From assembly GCF_011516925.1 (NCBI RefSeq), contig NZ_WOTG01000015.1:1-46531 (forward strand): 46,531 nt of DNA. The letters are read 5' to 3'. The notes under the pieces were generated by a model. The model worked only from the letters and a program-made list of their open reading frames with translations, was not told the DNA's origin and made no database searches. The position numbers and the translations under genes are program-made. Positions 16,934 through 26,448 of this stretch are shown piece after piece. This DNA comes from Acetobacter fabarum. GTDB lineage: Bacteria; Pseudomonadota; Alphaproteobacteria; Acetobacterales; Acetobacteraceae. Each line of letters begins with the position of its first letter. Position 1 is the stretch's first letter.

Positions 16934-18058
16934 CTACCCGGTTGAGGAAGACTCACGCCGCGCATCAACGCTGATCTTTGACGCCTTCCCAGTGCTCAGG
17001 ATGAGACCATCTGCAAATGCTATCGCCGTTTCTAACGCCGTGTAGTCAGGCTTCCATCGCGGCATCGGCGGAAACATCTTCTCTGGTACAGCAACACTCT
17101 GACCATCAGGATCAGCCTCCTCTCCCAAACGAGGCCGCCCCCGCTTACGCCCCGGAACGGGTTTTTTCGGTTGCCTGACGGCTTCCCGGAGAGGCACGAG
17201 ATCCTTCAGGGCAAAGAGACGCCGCGCGGAGCGGTGCGTGACATCGATGACCAGTCCACGCTCCACAAACCGCTCCAGCAGGACACAGGCGGCCTGCACG
17301 GATACGGACAGCCGGGCGGCCAGGGTCGTAGCTGAAATCACCGGATGGGCGGCAATGATGTCTATGGCCAGGGCTGCTTTGGAATTGCGCCGCTGATTGC
17401 CGGCCTGCGCACGCGCATCGCGCCAGGCCCGTTCCAGCGTGTGGACCATATCCCTGATCCCGGCCGCTTCCTGCTCCAATGCCCTCAGCCATGCCCGGAG
17501 CCAGCGCCGCTCATCCCAGGACGTGCCGGAACGAAATGCCGCTGCTCCGGTTACAGGATACAGGCCGCTAAAAACTCCTTCCTTCTGCCACAGACGCACC
17601 AGAGCTCCACGGAAGGGGGCACGGGCATCACCGGCCTCGATCCACTCCCGAAAGGCCAGAGCGCTGCCCCACAGAACGCCCATGCGGCTTATAGGCCCTG
17701 CGGCGACAGCGAGCGCCTGAGTGATCCGCTCTTCTTGCGAAGTCGTCGCCCTGGCAAGCCACTGATACTGCTCGAAGGCATAGCGCAGGGCATCAACTTC
17801 GCTACCACGCTCATAGGCGTCATGACCGCGGATACGCGGTCGCAGCCCTTCAAGGCTCGCGGCCAGCTGCCAGGGGTCGATCAGGAAACCATCCATGGCC
17901 GCGCACTGTCGGGCCGCTTCCAGCCGCACCCGAAACAGCACAGCCTCGCGCAGAGGATGGCGCCTCAGCTGTTGGTCCAGGGCACCAAAAGCCAAAGCCG
18001 TGCGGGTCAGTGCGGGCACGACGTCTTCTGGACGGGCTGCAAGACGTTCCCCACGCAT
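16934..18058 (-). CDS. DUF1612/HTH protein (RHE_PE00001-like)
   Basis: 374 residues; ATG at 18058, one base after the relE stop. The N-terminal half (ALTRTALAFGALDQQLRRHPLREAV, FRVRLEAARQCAAMDGFLIDPWQLA) matches the DUF1612 family of plasmid proteins first seen in Rhizobium. Residues about 225-285 form a winged-helix domain (AALAIDIIAAHPVISATTLAARLSVSVQAACVLLERFVERGLV). A basic Pro-rich stretch (KKPVPGRKRGRPR) is AT-hook-like. It looks like a DNA-binding regulator. Tight linkage to relBE suggests a three-gene operon. Confidence 0.7.
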   Translation of the reverse strand: MRGERLAARPEDVVPALTRTALAFGALDQQLRRHPLREAVLFRVRLEAARQCAAMDGFLIDPWQLAASLEGLRPRIRGHDAYERGSEVDALRYAFEQYQWLARATTSQEERITQALAVAAGPISRMGVLWGSALAFREWIEAGDARAPFRGALVRLWQKEGVFSGLYPVTGAAAFRSGTSWDERRWLRAWLRALEQEAAGIRDMVHTLERAWRDARAQAGNQRRNSKAALAIDIIAAHPVISATTLAARLSVSVQAACVLLERFVERGLVIDVTHRSARRLFALKDLVPLREAVRQPKKPVPGRKRGRPRLGEEADPDGQSVAVPEKMFPPMPRWKPDYTALETAIAFADGLILSTGKASKISVDARRESSSTG

Positions 18059-18059
18059 G

Positions 18060-18350
18060 TCAGAGCCTTTTCCCGGCCTGTTCGTAAGCTTTGGATTTGT
18101 CGCGCTCCCCGATCGCCAGAACCAGGACGACGATCCGGCTGTCGATCACCTGATAGACCAGCCTGTAGCCACTGGCCCTGAGCTTGATTTTGTAGCAATC
18201 GCTCAGCGGTCCTGACAGGCGGGAGGCTTCGATCCGGGGCATTTCCAGCCGTTTGGCGAGAACTTTCTTGAACTGCGTCTGAATCGTGCGATCAAGACCG
18301 CGCCACTCCTTCAGGGCGCGGGGGTCAAACTGGAGTGTATAGCGGCTCAC
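18060..18350 (-). CDS. relE: RelE-type toxin
   Basis: 96 residues; ATG at 18350 overlapping the relB stop. Typical RelE/ParE layout: YTLQFDPRALKEWRGLDRTIQTQFKKVLAKRL, then LSGPLSDCYKIKLRASGYRLVYQVID, then VLAIGERDKSKAYEQA. The basic residues K/R and the late Y that form the RelE active site are present. RelE cuts mRNA in the ribosomal A site. The downstream DUF1612 gene is one base away. Confidence 0.9.
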   Translation of the reverse strand: MSRYTLQFDPRALKEWRGLDRTIQTQFKKVLAKRLEMPRIEASRLSGPLSDCYKIKLRASGYRLVYQVIDSRIVVLVLAIGERDKSKAYEQAGKRL

Positions 18351-18589
18351 AGGTCTTCCAGCGTCACCGTCACGGGCGCTTGCGGTGCGGCCAGGCGTTC
18401 GCGCACGATCTGCAGCAGATCCGCATCCTCGCTGGAGAGGACACGCCGCGCCACCGGCAGTTTTCCAGTTTCCACCACATATTCGAACGTCTGACGGATC
18501 AGGTCGGACGGTGTCACACCGAGCTCCGCGAGACGAGCATAGGCCTGATCCTTCAGGACGCTGTCGATCCTCAGATTGATGGACGCCAT
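18347..18589 (-). CDS. relB: RelB/DinJ-type antitoxin
   Basis: 80 residues; ATG at 18589 with AAGGAG 7-8 bases upstream. The ribbon-helix-helix N-terminus SINLRIDSVLKDQAYARLAELGVTPSDLIRQTFEYV is characteristic of RelB/DinJ. The C-terminal part would bind RelE. It is first in the relB-relE-DUF1612 operon. Confidence 0.9.
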   Translation of the reverse strand: MASINLRIDSVLKDQAYARLAELGVTPSDLIRQTFEYVVETGKLPVARRVLSSEDADLLQIVRERLAAPQAPVTVTLEDL

Positions 18590-18623
18590 ACTCTTTGCTC
18601 CTTGCCAGACATGCTAAAAATAC

Positions 18624-18643
18624 GCCTTCACAAACGTGAAGGC
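18624..18643. promoter_or_regulatory. relB operator palindrome
   Basis: GCCTTCAC-AAAC-GTGAAGGC is a perfect 8-bp inverted repeat, 35 bases upstream of the relB start. This is where RelB ribbon-helix-helix dimers usually bind for autoregulation. Confidence 0.65.
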
Positions 18644-18676
18644 AAGACTTTCCGAGTCAAGCTAAATAGCAGGTAA

Positions 18677-18716
18677 CTTGAAAACACGTCTTTTTCCGTT
18701 TTTGGCCCCCTCCCCC
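18677..18716 (-). repeat. possible Tn3-family-like terminal inverted repeat
   Basis: Read on the minus strand this begins GGGGG and contains AAAAACGGAAAAA, ending CAAG after 40 bases. Tn3-family ends typically start GGGG, carry ACGGAAAA in the middle and end near TAAG. The end motif is imperfect and no partner end or transposase is seen in the window. Confidence 0.25.
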
Positions 18717-18724
18717 GTTTTTAT

Positions 18725-18748
18725 GTCCGATAAGTTCCCTTGTCGGAC
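18725..18748. repeat. tight hairpin
   Basis: GTCCGATAAG-TTCC-CTTGTCGGAC: 10-bp arms pairing fully if one G-U pair is allowed, with a 4-base loop. It lies next to the Tn3-like end and just outside the left formaldehyde-module repeat. There is no T-run, so it is not a standard terminator. Confidence 0.45.
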
Positions 18749-18777
18749 GTAACCAAACCGGGCAAAAAACCAATCGA

Positions 18778-18909
18778 TTGTCGAAAACCAGAAGATAATG
18801 ATAATCCGCCGCTGACTGCCGTTTTTGTCGCCGAAAAAACCACTTAATCGCGATAAAAATGCAGAAGATAATGATAAAAATCCACTGATTGATGATAAAG
18901 AAGCACAAG
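18778..18909 (+). repeat. left copy of inverted repeat flanking the formaldehyde module
   Basis: It contains TTGTCGAAAACCAGAAGATA and onward to 18805, then CCGAAAAAACCACTTAATCG, then a second CAGAAGATAATGATAA and CCACTGATTGATGATAAAG. The first block recurs at 22663-22690 on the opposite strand with 27 of 28 bases identical, and the later blocks recur at 22565-22602. Confidence 0.7.
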
Positions 18910-18912
18910 CTG

Positions 18913-19170
18913 CTACGGGCCAAACGGTGCCGTGACGATTTGTCGTCCCCATGTCCTCACCTTAGGGTGTAGCCAGACCACATAATTATCAGCCGTGAGC
19001 GGTTCATTCGGAATCTGGGATTCTAGAGGATCCCAGAAAACAAGCTCTTCAAAAAACTGCTCATCGGACAATAGGATCGAAGCCAGCATGAGGATGCCAG
19101 CGGCCAGTGCTACAGGCAGCATGGCGGGTGTATAATGAAACGCTGCTTTCCAATCAGACTGCTCCTGCAT
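18913..19170 (-). CDS. possible small membrane protein
   Basis: 85 residues; ATG at 19170. One hydrophobic segment (MLPVALAAGILMLASILL) follows a short polar N-terminus; the rest is acidic, then neutral. No family is recognised. It lies inside the left flank of the formaldehyde module and could be the remnant of a longer gene. Confidence 0.25.
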   Translation of the reverse strand: MQEQSDWKAAFHYTPAMLPVALAAGILMLASILLSDEQFFEELVFWDPLESQIPNEPLTADNYVVWLHPKVRTWGRQIVTAPFGP

Positions 19171-19572
19171 CCAATATAATGGCGGCTGTCCTCCATACTA
19201 TGCTGTCACACGGCGCGAAAACAACTACGCTGCATTCGCCTGCTTCTCGGACACAGGGTAAGGCTTTGTCTTTTCGTAAAGCGGACATATGCGTTCCCAT
19301 CATAAGGGAAAGTAATGCAGCGCAACGTCTTCTAGTCAGTCTCGTAGGAGGGAGACGGTCGGGTATCGCCTCATGTCGGTCGTTTGGACCACAAGGTTGT
19401 TTGCCAAATAGCGGACATCAGCGCTTTAAAGCCTCGTTGCAGAGATTGTCTGGATCTCACTAATTGTACCTCTTGAATGATCCCAAGACACAGACGGGCA
19501 ACCCATGGACGTTGCGATGAAAATTTCAGCGATACGGAATTGTGATCGGATCATATGACAAGCACGCCCTTA
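19171..19572. other. intergenic stretch upstream of frmR
   Basis: About 400 bases with no convincing gene. A plus-strand frame crosses part of it but is low-complexity and not protein-like. No repeat or RNA gene is recognised apart from the frmR operator at its right edge. Confidence 0.3.
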
Positions 19573-19609
19573 TATCCTTGTCATACTGCCCTATAGTATG
19601 ACAAGGATA
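19573..19609. promoter_or_regulatory. FrmR operator upstream of frmR
   Basis: TATCCTTGTCATAC (19573-19586) and GTATGACAAGGATA (19596-19609) form a perfect 14-bp inverted repeat around a 9-base spacer. The centre TACT-GCCCTAT-AGTA resembles the TACT/AGTA sites with a G/C tract used by RcnR/FrmR/CsoR repressors. It lies 32 bases upstream of frmR. Confidence 0.75.
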
Positions 19610-19641
19610 CTCAAGGGTAGTATATTCGGGAGTAAGCGTTC

Positions 19642-21068
<1,427 letters not shown>

Positions 21069-21127
21069 GGTCTGCGTCTCACCGCGCAACATCATTTCCA
21101 ATGGTTGGAAATTACAGGAGAACGATC

Positions 21128-21529
21128 ATGGCAGTTATTTCCGGTGACGGTGTTTTCTCTCACGTTTTTCTTGGGGCAGTGGATACTGCGGTATCCGCGA
21201 AATTCTATGACGCCGCGCTTGCGGCTCTGGGCATAAAAAACCTGGGGCCGTTCGGGCATGGGTGGATTCTGTATGGCCGCGAAAAGCCAGCCTTCATCAT
21301 TGCACGTCCAGGCAACGGTGAAGCGCCCTCAAGCAACGGTGTCACCATCGGTTTTGCAGCAGCGACACCCGCCGAAGTGGAGGCTTTTCATGCCGCAGGT
21401 CTTGCCAATGGGGGAACCGATGAAGGCGCACCCGGCCCGCGAAGCCACTTACCGGGCGCTTACGCTGCCTATCTCCGGGATCCGGCAGGGAACAAGATCT
21501 GCAGTTATACCTTCACGGACGGTAACTGA
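21128..21529 (+). CDS. VOC/glyoxalase-fold protein in the formaldehyde operon
   Basis: 133 residues from the ATG at 21128, with AGGAG 8 bases upstream. Glyoxalase/bleomycin-resistance fold: FSHVFLGAVDTAVSAKFYDAAL at the start and AYAAYLRDPAGNKI at the end, the usual metal-ligand positions. It lies between frmA and fghA. VOC proteins in such operons may help with glutathione adducts; the substrate is unknown. Confidence 0.85.
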   Translation: MAVISGDGVFSHVFLGAVDTAVSAKFYDAALAALGIKNLGPFGHGWILYGREKPAFIIARPGNGEAPSSNGVTIGFAAATPAEVEAFHAAGLANGGTDEGAPGPRSHLPGAYAAYLRDPAGNKICSYTFTDGN

Positions 21530-21553
21530 CATGCGCAAAAGGCAGTGAGAGCC

Positions 21554-22381
21554 ATGGAACGCAAGGAAACACACGCCTCTTTTGGGGGTGTGCAGGAAGT
21601 CTGGCGACACAAGTCCGTGTCGTTGGGTGTGGAAGCAAACTTCGCGATCTACCTGCCGCCGCAGGCAAAAACTGAAAAGGTTCCCGTTCTTTACTGGCTC
21701 TCCGGTCTGACATGTACGGAGCAGAATTTCATTGGCAAGGCTGGCGCGCAACGCGTGGCCGCAGAACTGGGCATCGCCATTGTCGCGTCGGATACCAGTC
21801 CACGGGGCGTGGGTGTGGCTGATGACGATGCGTACGATCTTGGACAGGGTGCCGGATTTTACCTCAATGCGACGCAGGAGCCGTGGGCTGCGCATTATCG
21901 GATGTATGATTACGTCGTCACGGAACTTCCTGCGCTGATTGAGGCGAGCTTTCCGGTTACGCAGCAGCGAGGCATTGCGGGACATTCGATGGGTGGATTT
22001 GGCGCCATCATGATCGCGCTGCGTAATCCTGGCCGCTATCGTTCTGTGTCAGCCTTTTCACCCATTGTGGCGCCAACGCAGGTACCATGGGGTGAAAAAG
22101 CATTCAGTGCTTATCTGGGTCCGGATCGTGCCAGTTGGGCAGCCTATGACCCGCTTGAACTTGTGCGGACAGCGAAGGAAAGACTGCCTGTTCTGATAGA
22201 TCAGGGTCTGGCGGACCAGTTTCTGAAAGAACAGCTCAGACCAGAACTGTTCCAGGAAGCCGCACAGAATGCAGGGCAGGAACTCATCCTGAATCTTCGT
22301 CCTGATTACGATCACAGCTATTATTTTGTAGCCAGTTTTATTGCAGATCATCTTAGATATTTCGTGAGTAAACTACGATGA
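21554..22381 (+). CDS. fghA: S-formylglutathione hydrolase
   Basis: 275 residues from the ATG at 21554; a GTG at 21545 is also in frame. Esterase D family: VPVLYWLSGLTCTEQNFI, the nucleophile elbow GHSMGG (Ser145), and catalytic His in RPDYDHSYYF. It hydrolyses S-formylglutathione to formate and glutathione, completing formaldehyde detoxification. Last gene of the frm operon. Confidence 0.95.
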   Translation: MERKETHASFGGVQEVWRHKSVSLGVEANFAIYLPPQAKTEKVPVLYWLSGLTCTEQNFIGKAGAQRVAAELGIAIVASDTSPRGVGVADDDAYDLGQGAGFYLNATQEPWAAHYRMYDYVVTELPALIEASFPVTQQRGIAGHSMGGFGAIMIALRNPGRYRSVSAFSPIVAPTQVPWGEKAFSAYLGPDRASWAAYDPLELVRTAKERLPVLIDQGLADQFLKEQLRPELFQEAAQNAGQELILNLRPDYDHSYYFVASFIADHLRYFVSKLR

Positions 22382-23062
22382 ACAGATTGTCAGATTTTTT
22401 GGATCCGCGCTTTTCTGGCTTCGGGTGGAGACGAAATCTGTTAGGGGCGTCTTTGAAACTGTGGAATTAACTGGCGGCTTTCTGCATCTTTTGTCCGGAA
22501 GCAGACATTCCGTTTGCCCCCCATTGTTGACATAAACGCTAAAGAGATAAACTCTCAAATTTCACTTGCTGTTTTTATCACTAATCAGTGGTTTTTTCTC
22601 GGCCAAATAGAATATTATCCATATTAAATGGATTCATAACTCACTGATAAAACAGCATTCGAATTATCATTATCTGCTGGTTTTCGACAAATGTCGAAAT
22701 TCCTTAATTAGAAAAATCCCGGCTTCTACGCCGCCCAACGCCACCAAAAGTAACCTTAATCAGGTTACAAGGAGTCCCTTAATTAGGTTAAAAGCCCGTT
22801 CTTAGTCGGACTGGCTTCCATGCCGAGGATTCGCTCCATGTTCATCTTGGGGGGATCGCCGACAGTCTGCTTCTGGCCATGAGGCCGCCGAAAAGTGTGA
22901 CCAACCACTTCTCGCTATGGGCCGGATTTTTGGCGCACTTCAAAATGTAGGTTATAGTATGGCAAGGCTTCCGAGTTTCCGACGATGTTGGGGTACCAGG
23001 AGATAGCCGGAAGATTACTCCTTGTAATACCACGCAACTCGATTGTCATGCTGGAGCAAAAA
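22382..23062. other. intergenic stretch with repeats
   Basis: No intact gene. It holds the right flanking repeat (22565-22690). It also holds GTAACC/GGTTAC (22750-22768), followed by a similar CCTTAATTAGGTTA (22778-22791). A minus-strand open frame around 22790-22915 looks like a coding remnant (PPKMNMERILGMEASPTKN) but was not identified. Confidence 0.4.
22565..22690 (-). repeat. right copy of inverted repeat flanking the formaldehyde module
   Basis: The minus-strand reading reproduces the left copy: the 28-base block (22690-22663) differs at one base, and CCGAGAAAAAACCACTGATT onward (22602-22565) matches the CCGAAAAAACC and CCACTGATT blocks. The spacing between blocks differs from the left copy (60 versus 25 bases). 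Confidence 0.7.
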
Positions 23063-24841
23063 ATGACTGTTTCGCCACAAGGGATAAGCATTCAATCCCT
23101 ATATCGGCTTTATCGCGATCAAAGTTTGCTTGTGAACCGGCAATATCAGCGCAAGCTAGTATGGACTGTAAATGAGAAACAGCGCTTGATCGACAGTCTG
23201 CTCAAAGATTACCCGCTTCCTCTGTTCCTGTTCGCAGAAATTACGACCCCGGAAGGGAAGGCCGTGATGGAAATCATCGACGGTATGCAGCGCTTAAATG
23301 CCATCTTTAGCTATATTGAACACGGATTTACTTGGGAAGATCAAGCTTTCGACATTGCGGAATTTACCCGGGCCCGGCAGGCAGCAGAATCAGGCCTCTT
23401 TATTCCCTTTGGCGACGATGTGAAGCGTTTGGGGGGCAAGTCCTGCGCCAATTTACTGGACTATCAGTTGGCAGTAACGGTGTTCCCTGGCGAGCAACCG
23501 GAACGTATCACACAGGTCTTCGGCCGAATTAATTCCGGAGGCAAGCAACTTAGCAACCAGGAACGGCGCCAAGCCGGTATTCTTACCCCGTTTGCCGAGA
23601 CGATCAGGACGTTGGCAGCTGAAATTCGTGGAGACGTATCTCAGGAGACCCTTGTCCTCAGCCAGATGCCCGAGATTAGCATCGAGACCAGCCGCAACTC
23701 TCACGGGTATAAGCTCAAAGCTGAGGACATTTTTTGGTGTTACCAAGGCATTCTTCGTACCGGGGATCTGCGTGACAGCGATGATGAGCAGGTTCTAGCT
23801 GACATCTGTGCATCGATCTTGTTCGAAGAGCCTGTCGAGGCGTCAGGAGATTTTCTGGACAAGCTTTACAACCCTGATACCACGGAGCACACAGATGTTA
23901 ACACTCGTTTGAATGTCTATGGACGAGAGAACCTTATCCAGCATGTGAAAACGGTCTTTTCGATGATCCGAGAGACGCTGGAAGCTACGTCCACTGAGCG
24001 TTTTTTCTTCCGCTCAACGGTTTACCCAAAGCCGACTTCGAACGCGCAAAAGTCCCCTTTTTTTGCTGTATTCATGGCATTTTATTGGCTTATCATCAAA
24101 GAACGTATGACTCCGGCAAACAGAGATGCAATCGTAAAATCCCTAAACAATCTCACTGATCGGATCAAAGTAGGGCAGAAGCACATCAAGTCGGAAGACC
24201 GGAAAGAAAACATCGCTGTCGTCAATGGGCTTCTCCGCAGATCCTTCGTAAAGGAAGATGTGACGGCCTTGACGCACGGCCCGGGAATGAGTTTCGATTT
24301 GGAAAATTCCATTCGCAGGTCTAAGACTGAGACGCCCCGTTACGAATTCAAGCAGGGAATTGTCCGGCTCGACAACACTCGCGGTGTAGACGATGTTTTG
24401 CTTAAATCAATGGTGGAAACCATGTGTGCGATAGCCAATACAGGACCGGGTGCCGATGGTTATCTTTTTCTCGGCATCGCTGACAAACCGAGGGATGCAG
24501 AGCGAATCAAAGAGCTCGATGGGATTGAGCCCGTTAATTTTGAGCATGTTCAGATCGTAGGCCTCGACCGTGAAGCGAAGGTATTAGGGCTAAAATTCGA
24601 TCATTACCTCCGGAAAATTGAGGATGCTATTACCAATTCAGAGATGAGCGATCCGCTCAAAACCCAAATTCTAAGCTCCTTGGACCTCGTAAAGTTTAAA
24701 GGGCATTCCGTTCTGCGGGTGCGGATACCGAAGCAAACAACAGTGTCTTTTATAAAGAATGAGTGCTTTGTCCGAATTGGCACTGCCACCCATACGGCAA
24801 CTGGTCCTCAGATCGCTGCAGTGACCAAGCTCTTTATGTAA
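23063..24841 (+). CDS. DUF262 / AlbA_2 (Schlafen-like) fusion protein
   Basis: 592 residues from the ATG at 23063, with GGAG 6 bases upstream. Upstream in-frame starts exist but lack a ribosome site. The N-terminal part is DUF262: SIQSLYRLYRDQSLLVNRQYQRKLVWT, then IIDGMQRLNAIFSY (D73; canonical motif DGQQR) and RINSGGKQLSNQE. DUF262 is the N-terminal domain of GmrS and other phage-defence nucleases. From about residue 420 an AlbA_2/Schlafen-like domain follows: RYEFKQG (E428, K430), then MCAIANTGPGADGYLFLGIAD and a C-terminal strand pattern. No DUF1524/HNH nuclease domain is present. Defence is inferred from the domains. Confidence 0.78.
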   Translation: MTVSPQGISIQSLYRLYRDQSLLVNRQYQRKLVWTVNEKQRLIDSLLKDYPLPLFLFAEITTPEGKAVMEIIDGMQRLNAIFSYIEHGFTWEDQAFDIAEFTRARQAAESGLFIPFGDDVKRLGGKSCANLLDYQLAVTVFPGEQPERITQVFGRINSGGKQLSNQERRQAGILTPFAETIRTLAAEIRGDVSQETLVLSQMPEISIETSRNSHGYKLKAEDIFWCYQGILRTGDLRDSDDEQVLADICASILFEEPVEASGDFLDKLYNPDTTEHTDVNTRLNVYGRENLIQHVKTVFSMIRETLEATSTERFFFRSTVYPKPTSNAQKSPFFAVFMAFYWLIIKERMTPANRDAIVKSLNNLTDRIKVGQKHIKSEDRKENIAVVNGLLRRSFVKEDVTALTHGPGMSFDLENSIRRSKTETPRYEFKQGIVRLDNTRGVDDVLLKSMVETMCAIANTGPGADGYLFLGIADKPRDAERIKELDGIEPVNFEHVQIVGLDREAKVLGLKFDHYLRKIEDAITNSEMSDPLKTQILSSLDLVKFKGHSVLRVRIPKQTTVSFIKNECFVRIGTATHTATGPQIAAVTKLFM

Positions 24842-25043
24842 ATAGACCTGTATAGGGCAAGGGGCCGTCCGCTTGTCCGCAGAGAGTTCGCGGCGATTCA
24901 TTCGCTTGTTGATGGCTGCGCAGAGCGGTCGAGTTGAGGACGGTTGCTGCCTGGCTGATCCATTCGAGCGCGAGGATCGGGGTGAGCGCACGCTTAATCA
25001 TCGCGTCGATAAGAGAAATATCTTCACCCACAGCGTCGCTCAA
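24834..25043 (-). CDS. possible third small gene of the 25-26 kb unit
   Basis: 69 residues from a TTG at 25043 that overlaps the stop of the gene before it (TTGA). The first half is helical and hydrophobic (SLIDAMIKRALTPILALEWI); the end is not protein-like. It could be a truncated gene. It overlaps the end of the DUF262 gene, which converges on it. Confidence 0.3.
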   Translation of the reverse strand: MSDAVGEDISLIDAMIKRALTPILALEWISQAATVLNSTALRSHQQANESPRTLCGQADGPLPYTGLFT

Positions 25044-25747
25044 GGCTCGAGATGCTTGAATTCGATACCGTAGACCCCAGGGCTCTGGGCATAATTGCTT
25101 CCCTTGGGATCGATGAATACAAGTCGGAATTCGGACGGCGGGTAGGCTGGCACGCGTAAGGCCGGTGATCCGCCTGCCGCAGTTAGCATCGAGTTCACCG
25201 GCTTATGGAGCAGGCTCAGCTCGCGGCGCACACCCAGTGCTTCCTTTATTATCCCCTTCCCGAAATTGGCGACCGCCTTGCATTCGACCCCGAGCGCGAT
25301 CTCGTCATGGGCGGGATAGTCGTTAGTCGCCGTCGTCACGATAATGTCGAGCTCGTGGCGTCGGCTGTTGTCGGCCACAGTGCTCCGGCTGTGGCCGAGC
25401 GTATCGAATTCGATGTCGACGAATATCCGGAAAACGACAGTTGTCGACTGAGGCGATCGCACCTCGAAATGCGAATCGGTCAATTTGATTTTGCCAGGTC
25501 CGGCCTTGAATTTAAGCGTTGAGTGCGACGTCGCGGCGCTACCCGACGGCGCTCTCGAACCTACGAAGACCAAGGCGAAGCCGCGACTAGCGAGATCGAC
25601 CAGCAAGTCGGATAGTACGAACAGCTCGTAAAGCTTGCCGTTAGTTAGCGCCGCCAAGTTCGCAGCGTCTGTCGGTTGCGCAGCACGATAGGCGGCGAAT
25701 ATCCGCTGGATCTCGGCGATTGCGTTAGCGCGCGCGGTCGGATTCAT
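25040..25747 (-). CDS. PD-(D/E)XK nuclease-fold protein
   Basis: 235 residues; ATG at 25747 overlapping the stop of the preceding gene. Core motif: HELDIIVTTA (D134), then IALGVECKAVANFGKG (E155-x-K157), followed by a helix with GVRRELSLL, typical of restriction-type PD-(D/E)XK folds. The N-terminal half begins with a helical region (AEIQRIFAAYRAAQ...ELFVLSDLL). A nuclease role is likely but unproven. It forms a tight pair with the upstream gene and converges with the DUF262 fusion, suggesting a defence locus. Confidence 0.62.
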   Translation of the reverse strand: MNPTARANAIAEIQRIFAAYRAAQPTDAANLAALTNGKLYELFVLSDLLVDLASRGFALVFVGSRAPSGSAATSHSTLKFKAGPGKIKLTDSHFEVRSPQSTTVVFRIFVDIEFDTLGHSRSTVADNSRRHELDIIVTTATNDYPAHDEIALGVECKAVANFGKGIIKEALGVRRELSLLHKPVNSMLTAAGGSPALRVPAYPPSEFRLVFIDPKGSNYAQSPGVYGIEFKHLEP

Positions 25748-26157
25748 CGGTGCCCCCCCTCACTACCCGGACGCAGGTCGCCATCAAGCAATCGGTCGAT
25801 AAGTGCCTGCACGTCGTTTCGAACCTCTCGCAAATTGGGTGCCTCGGAGAGAAAATACTCTCGTGGCTCGCCATCGGTGGTTTGGATCACGCTGACGGCA
25901 TTTGGCCCTTCGCCTCGCAGTGCGTTGGCCATGCGCCCCATTGCCGCCTCGTAGGTCTGGCGGTCTTGGATCGCGAGAAACCGCTCGAACCCGCGCAACA
26001 TCTCGACGAGCCGCCGCTGCGGGGAGATCAGCCGGCGCTCGCTTCTCTCCGACTCTTCCTCGCTGTAGTGGCGCTGGTCGGCGATGTCGGGCGCACCGAT
26101 ATTGCGTAGCTCAGCCACCAGCGCATCGATCACCGCGCGATAGTCGTCCTCACCCAC
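25744..26157 (-). CDS. helical partner of the PD-(D/E)XK protein
   Basis: 137 residues from the GTG at 26157, chosen because CAGGAGGA lies 4-5 bases upstream. The frame opens earlier at a TTG (26193). It is acidic and helical, with many Arg/Glu pairs (YSEEESERSERRLISPQRRLVEMLRGFERFLAIQDRQTYEAAMGRMANALR). No family is recognised. Its stop overlaps the start of the nuclease-like gene, so the two are coexpressed and probably interact. Confidence 0.55.
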   Translation of the reverse strand: MGEDDYRAVIDALVAELRNIGAPDIADQRHYSEEESERSERRLISPQRRLVEMLRGFERFLAIQDRQTYEAAMGRMANALRGEGPNAVSVIQTTDGEPREYFLSEAPNLREVRNDVQALIDRLLDGDLRPGSEGGHR

Positions 26158-26448
26158 ACCATCCTCCTGATTCGCCGTGCTGTTCCACAACAATAGAGCC
26201 TAAGTCTTACCTCTATTGTGCATTAGCTGGAAGAACCTTGTCGCGATATTTCATCGTCTGAACGGCTGATGGGATCCAGCCATGAAGTCCAACAGCGTGA
26301 GTTGCTCGATAACCGTCATTCAGCTTTCCCGCATATCGGTCTTCACAAAAAGCAGTATGAGCTGAAAAATACGGTTCTCGCTCAGCGCCATGACCTACTA
26401 CACTGGGAGTTAGATACTTAGGGTAATAGCAAGCTCGAGGCACCATTC

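Noticed and set aside
22842..23033. 63-codon minus-strand ORF upstream of the DUF262 gene
   Set aside because: Short, low-support frame in a decayed region; a different frame there looks equally open.
26213..26446. 77-codon minus-strand ORF before the integrase
   Set aside because: Composition not protein-like and no ribosome site.
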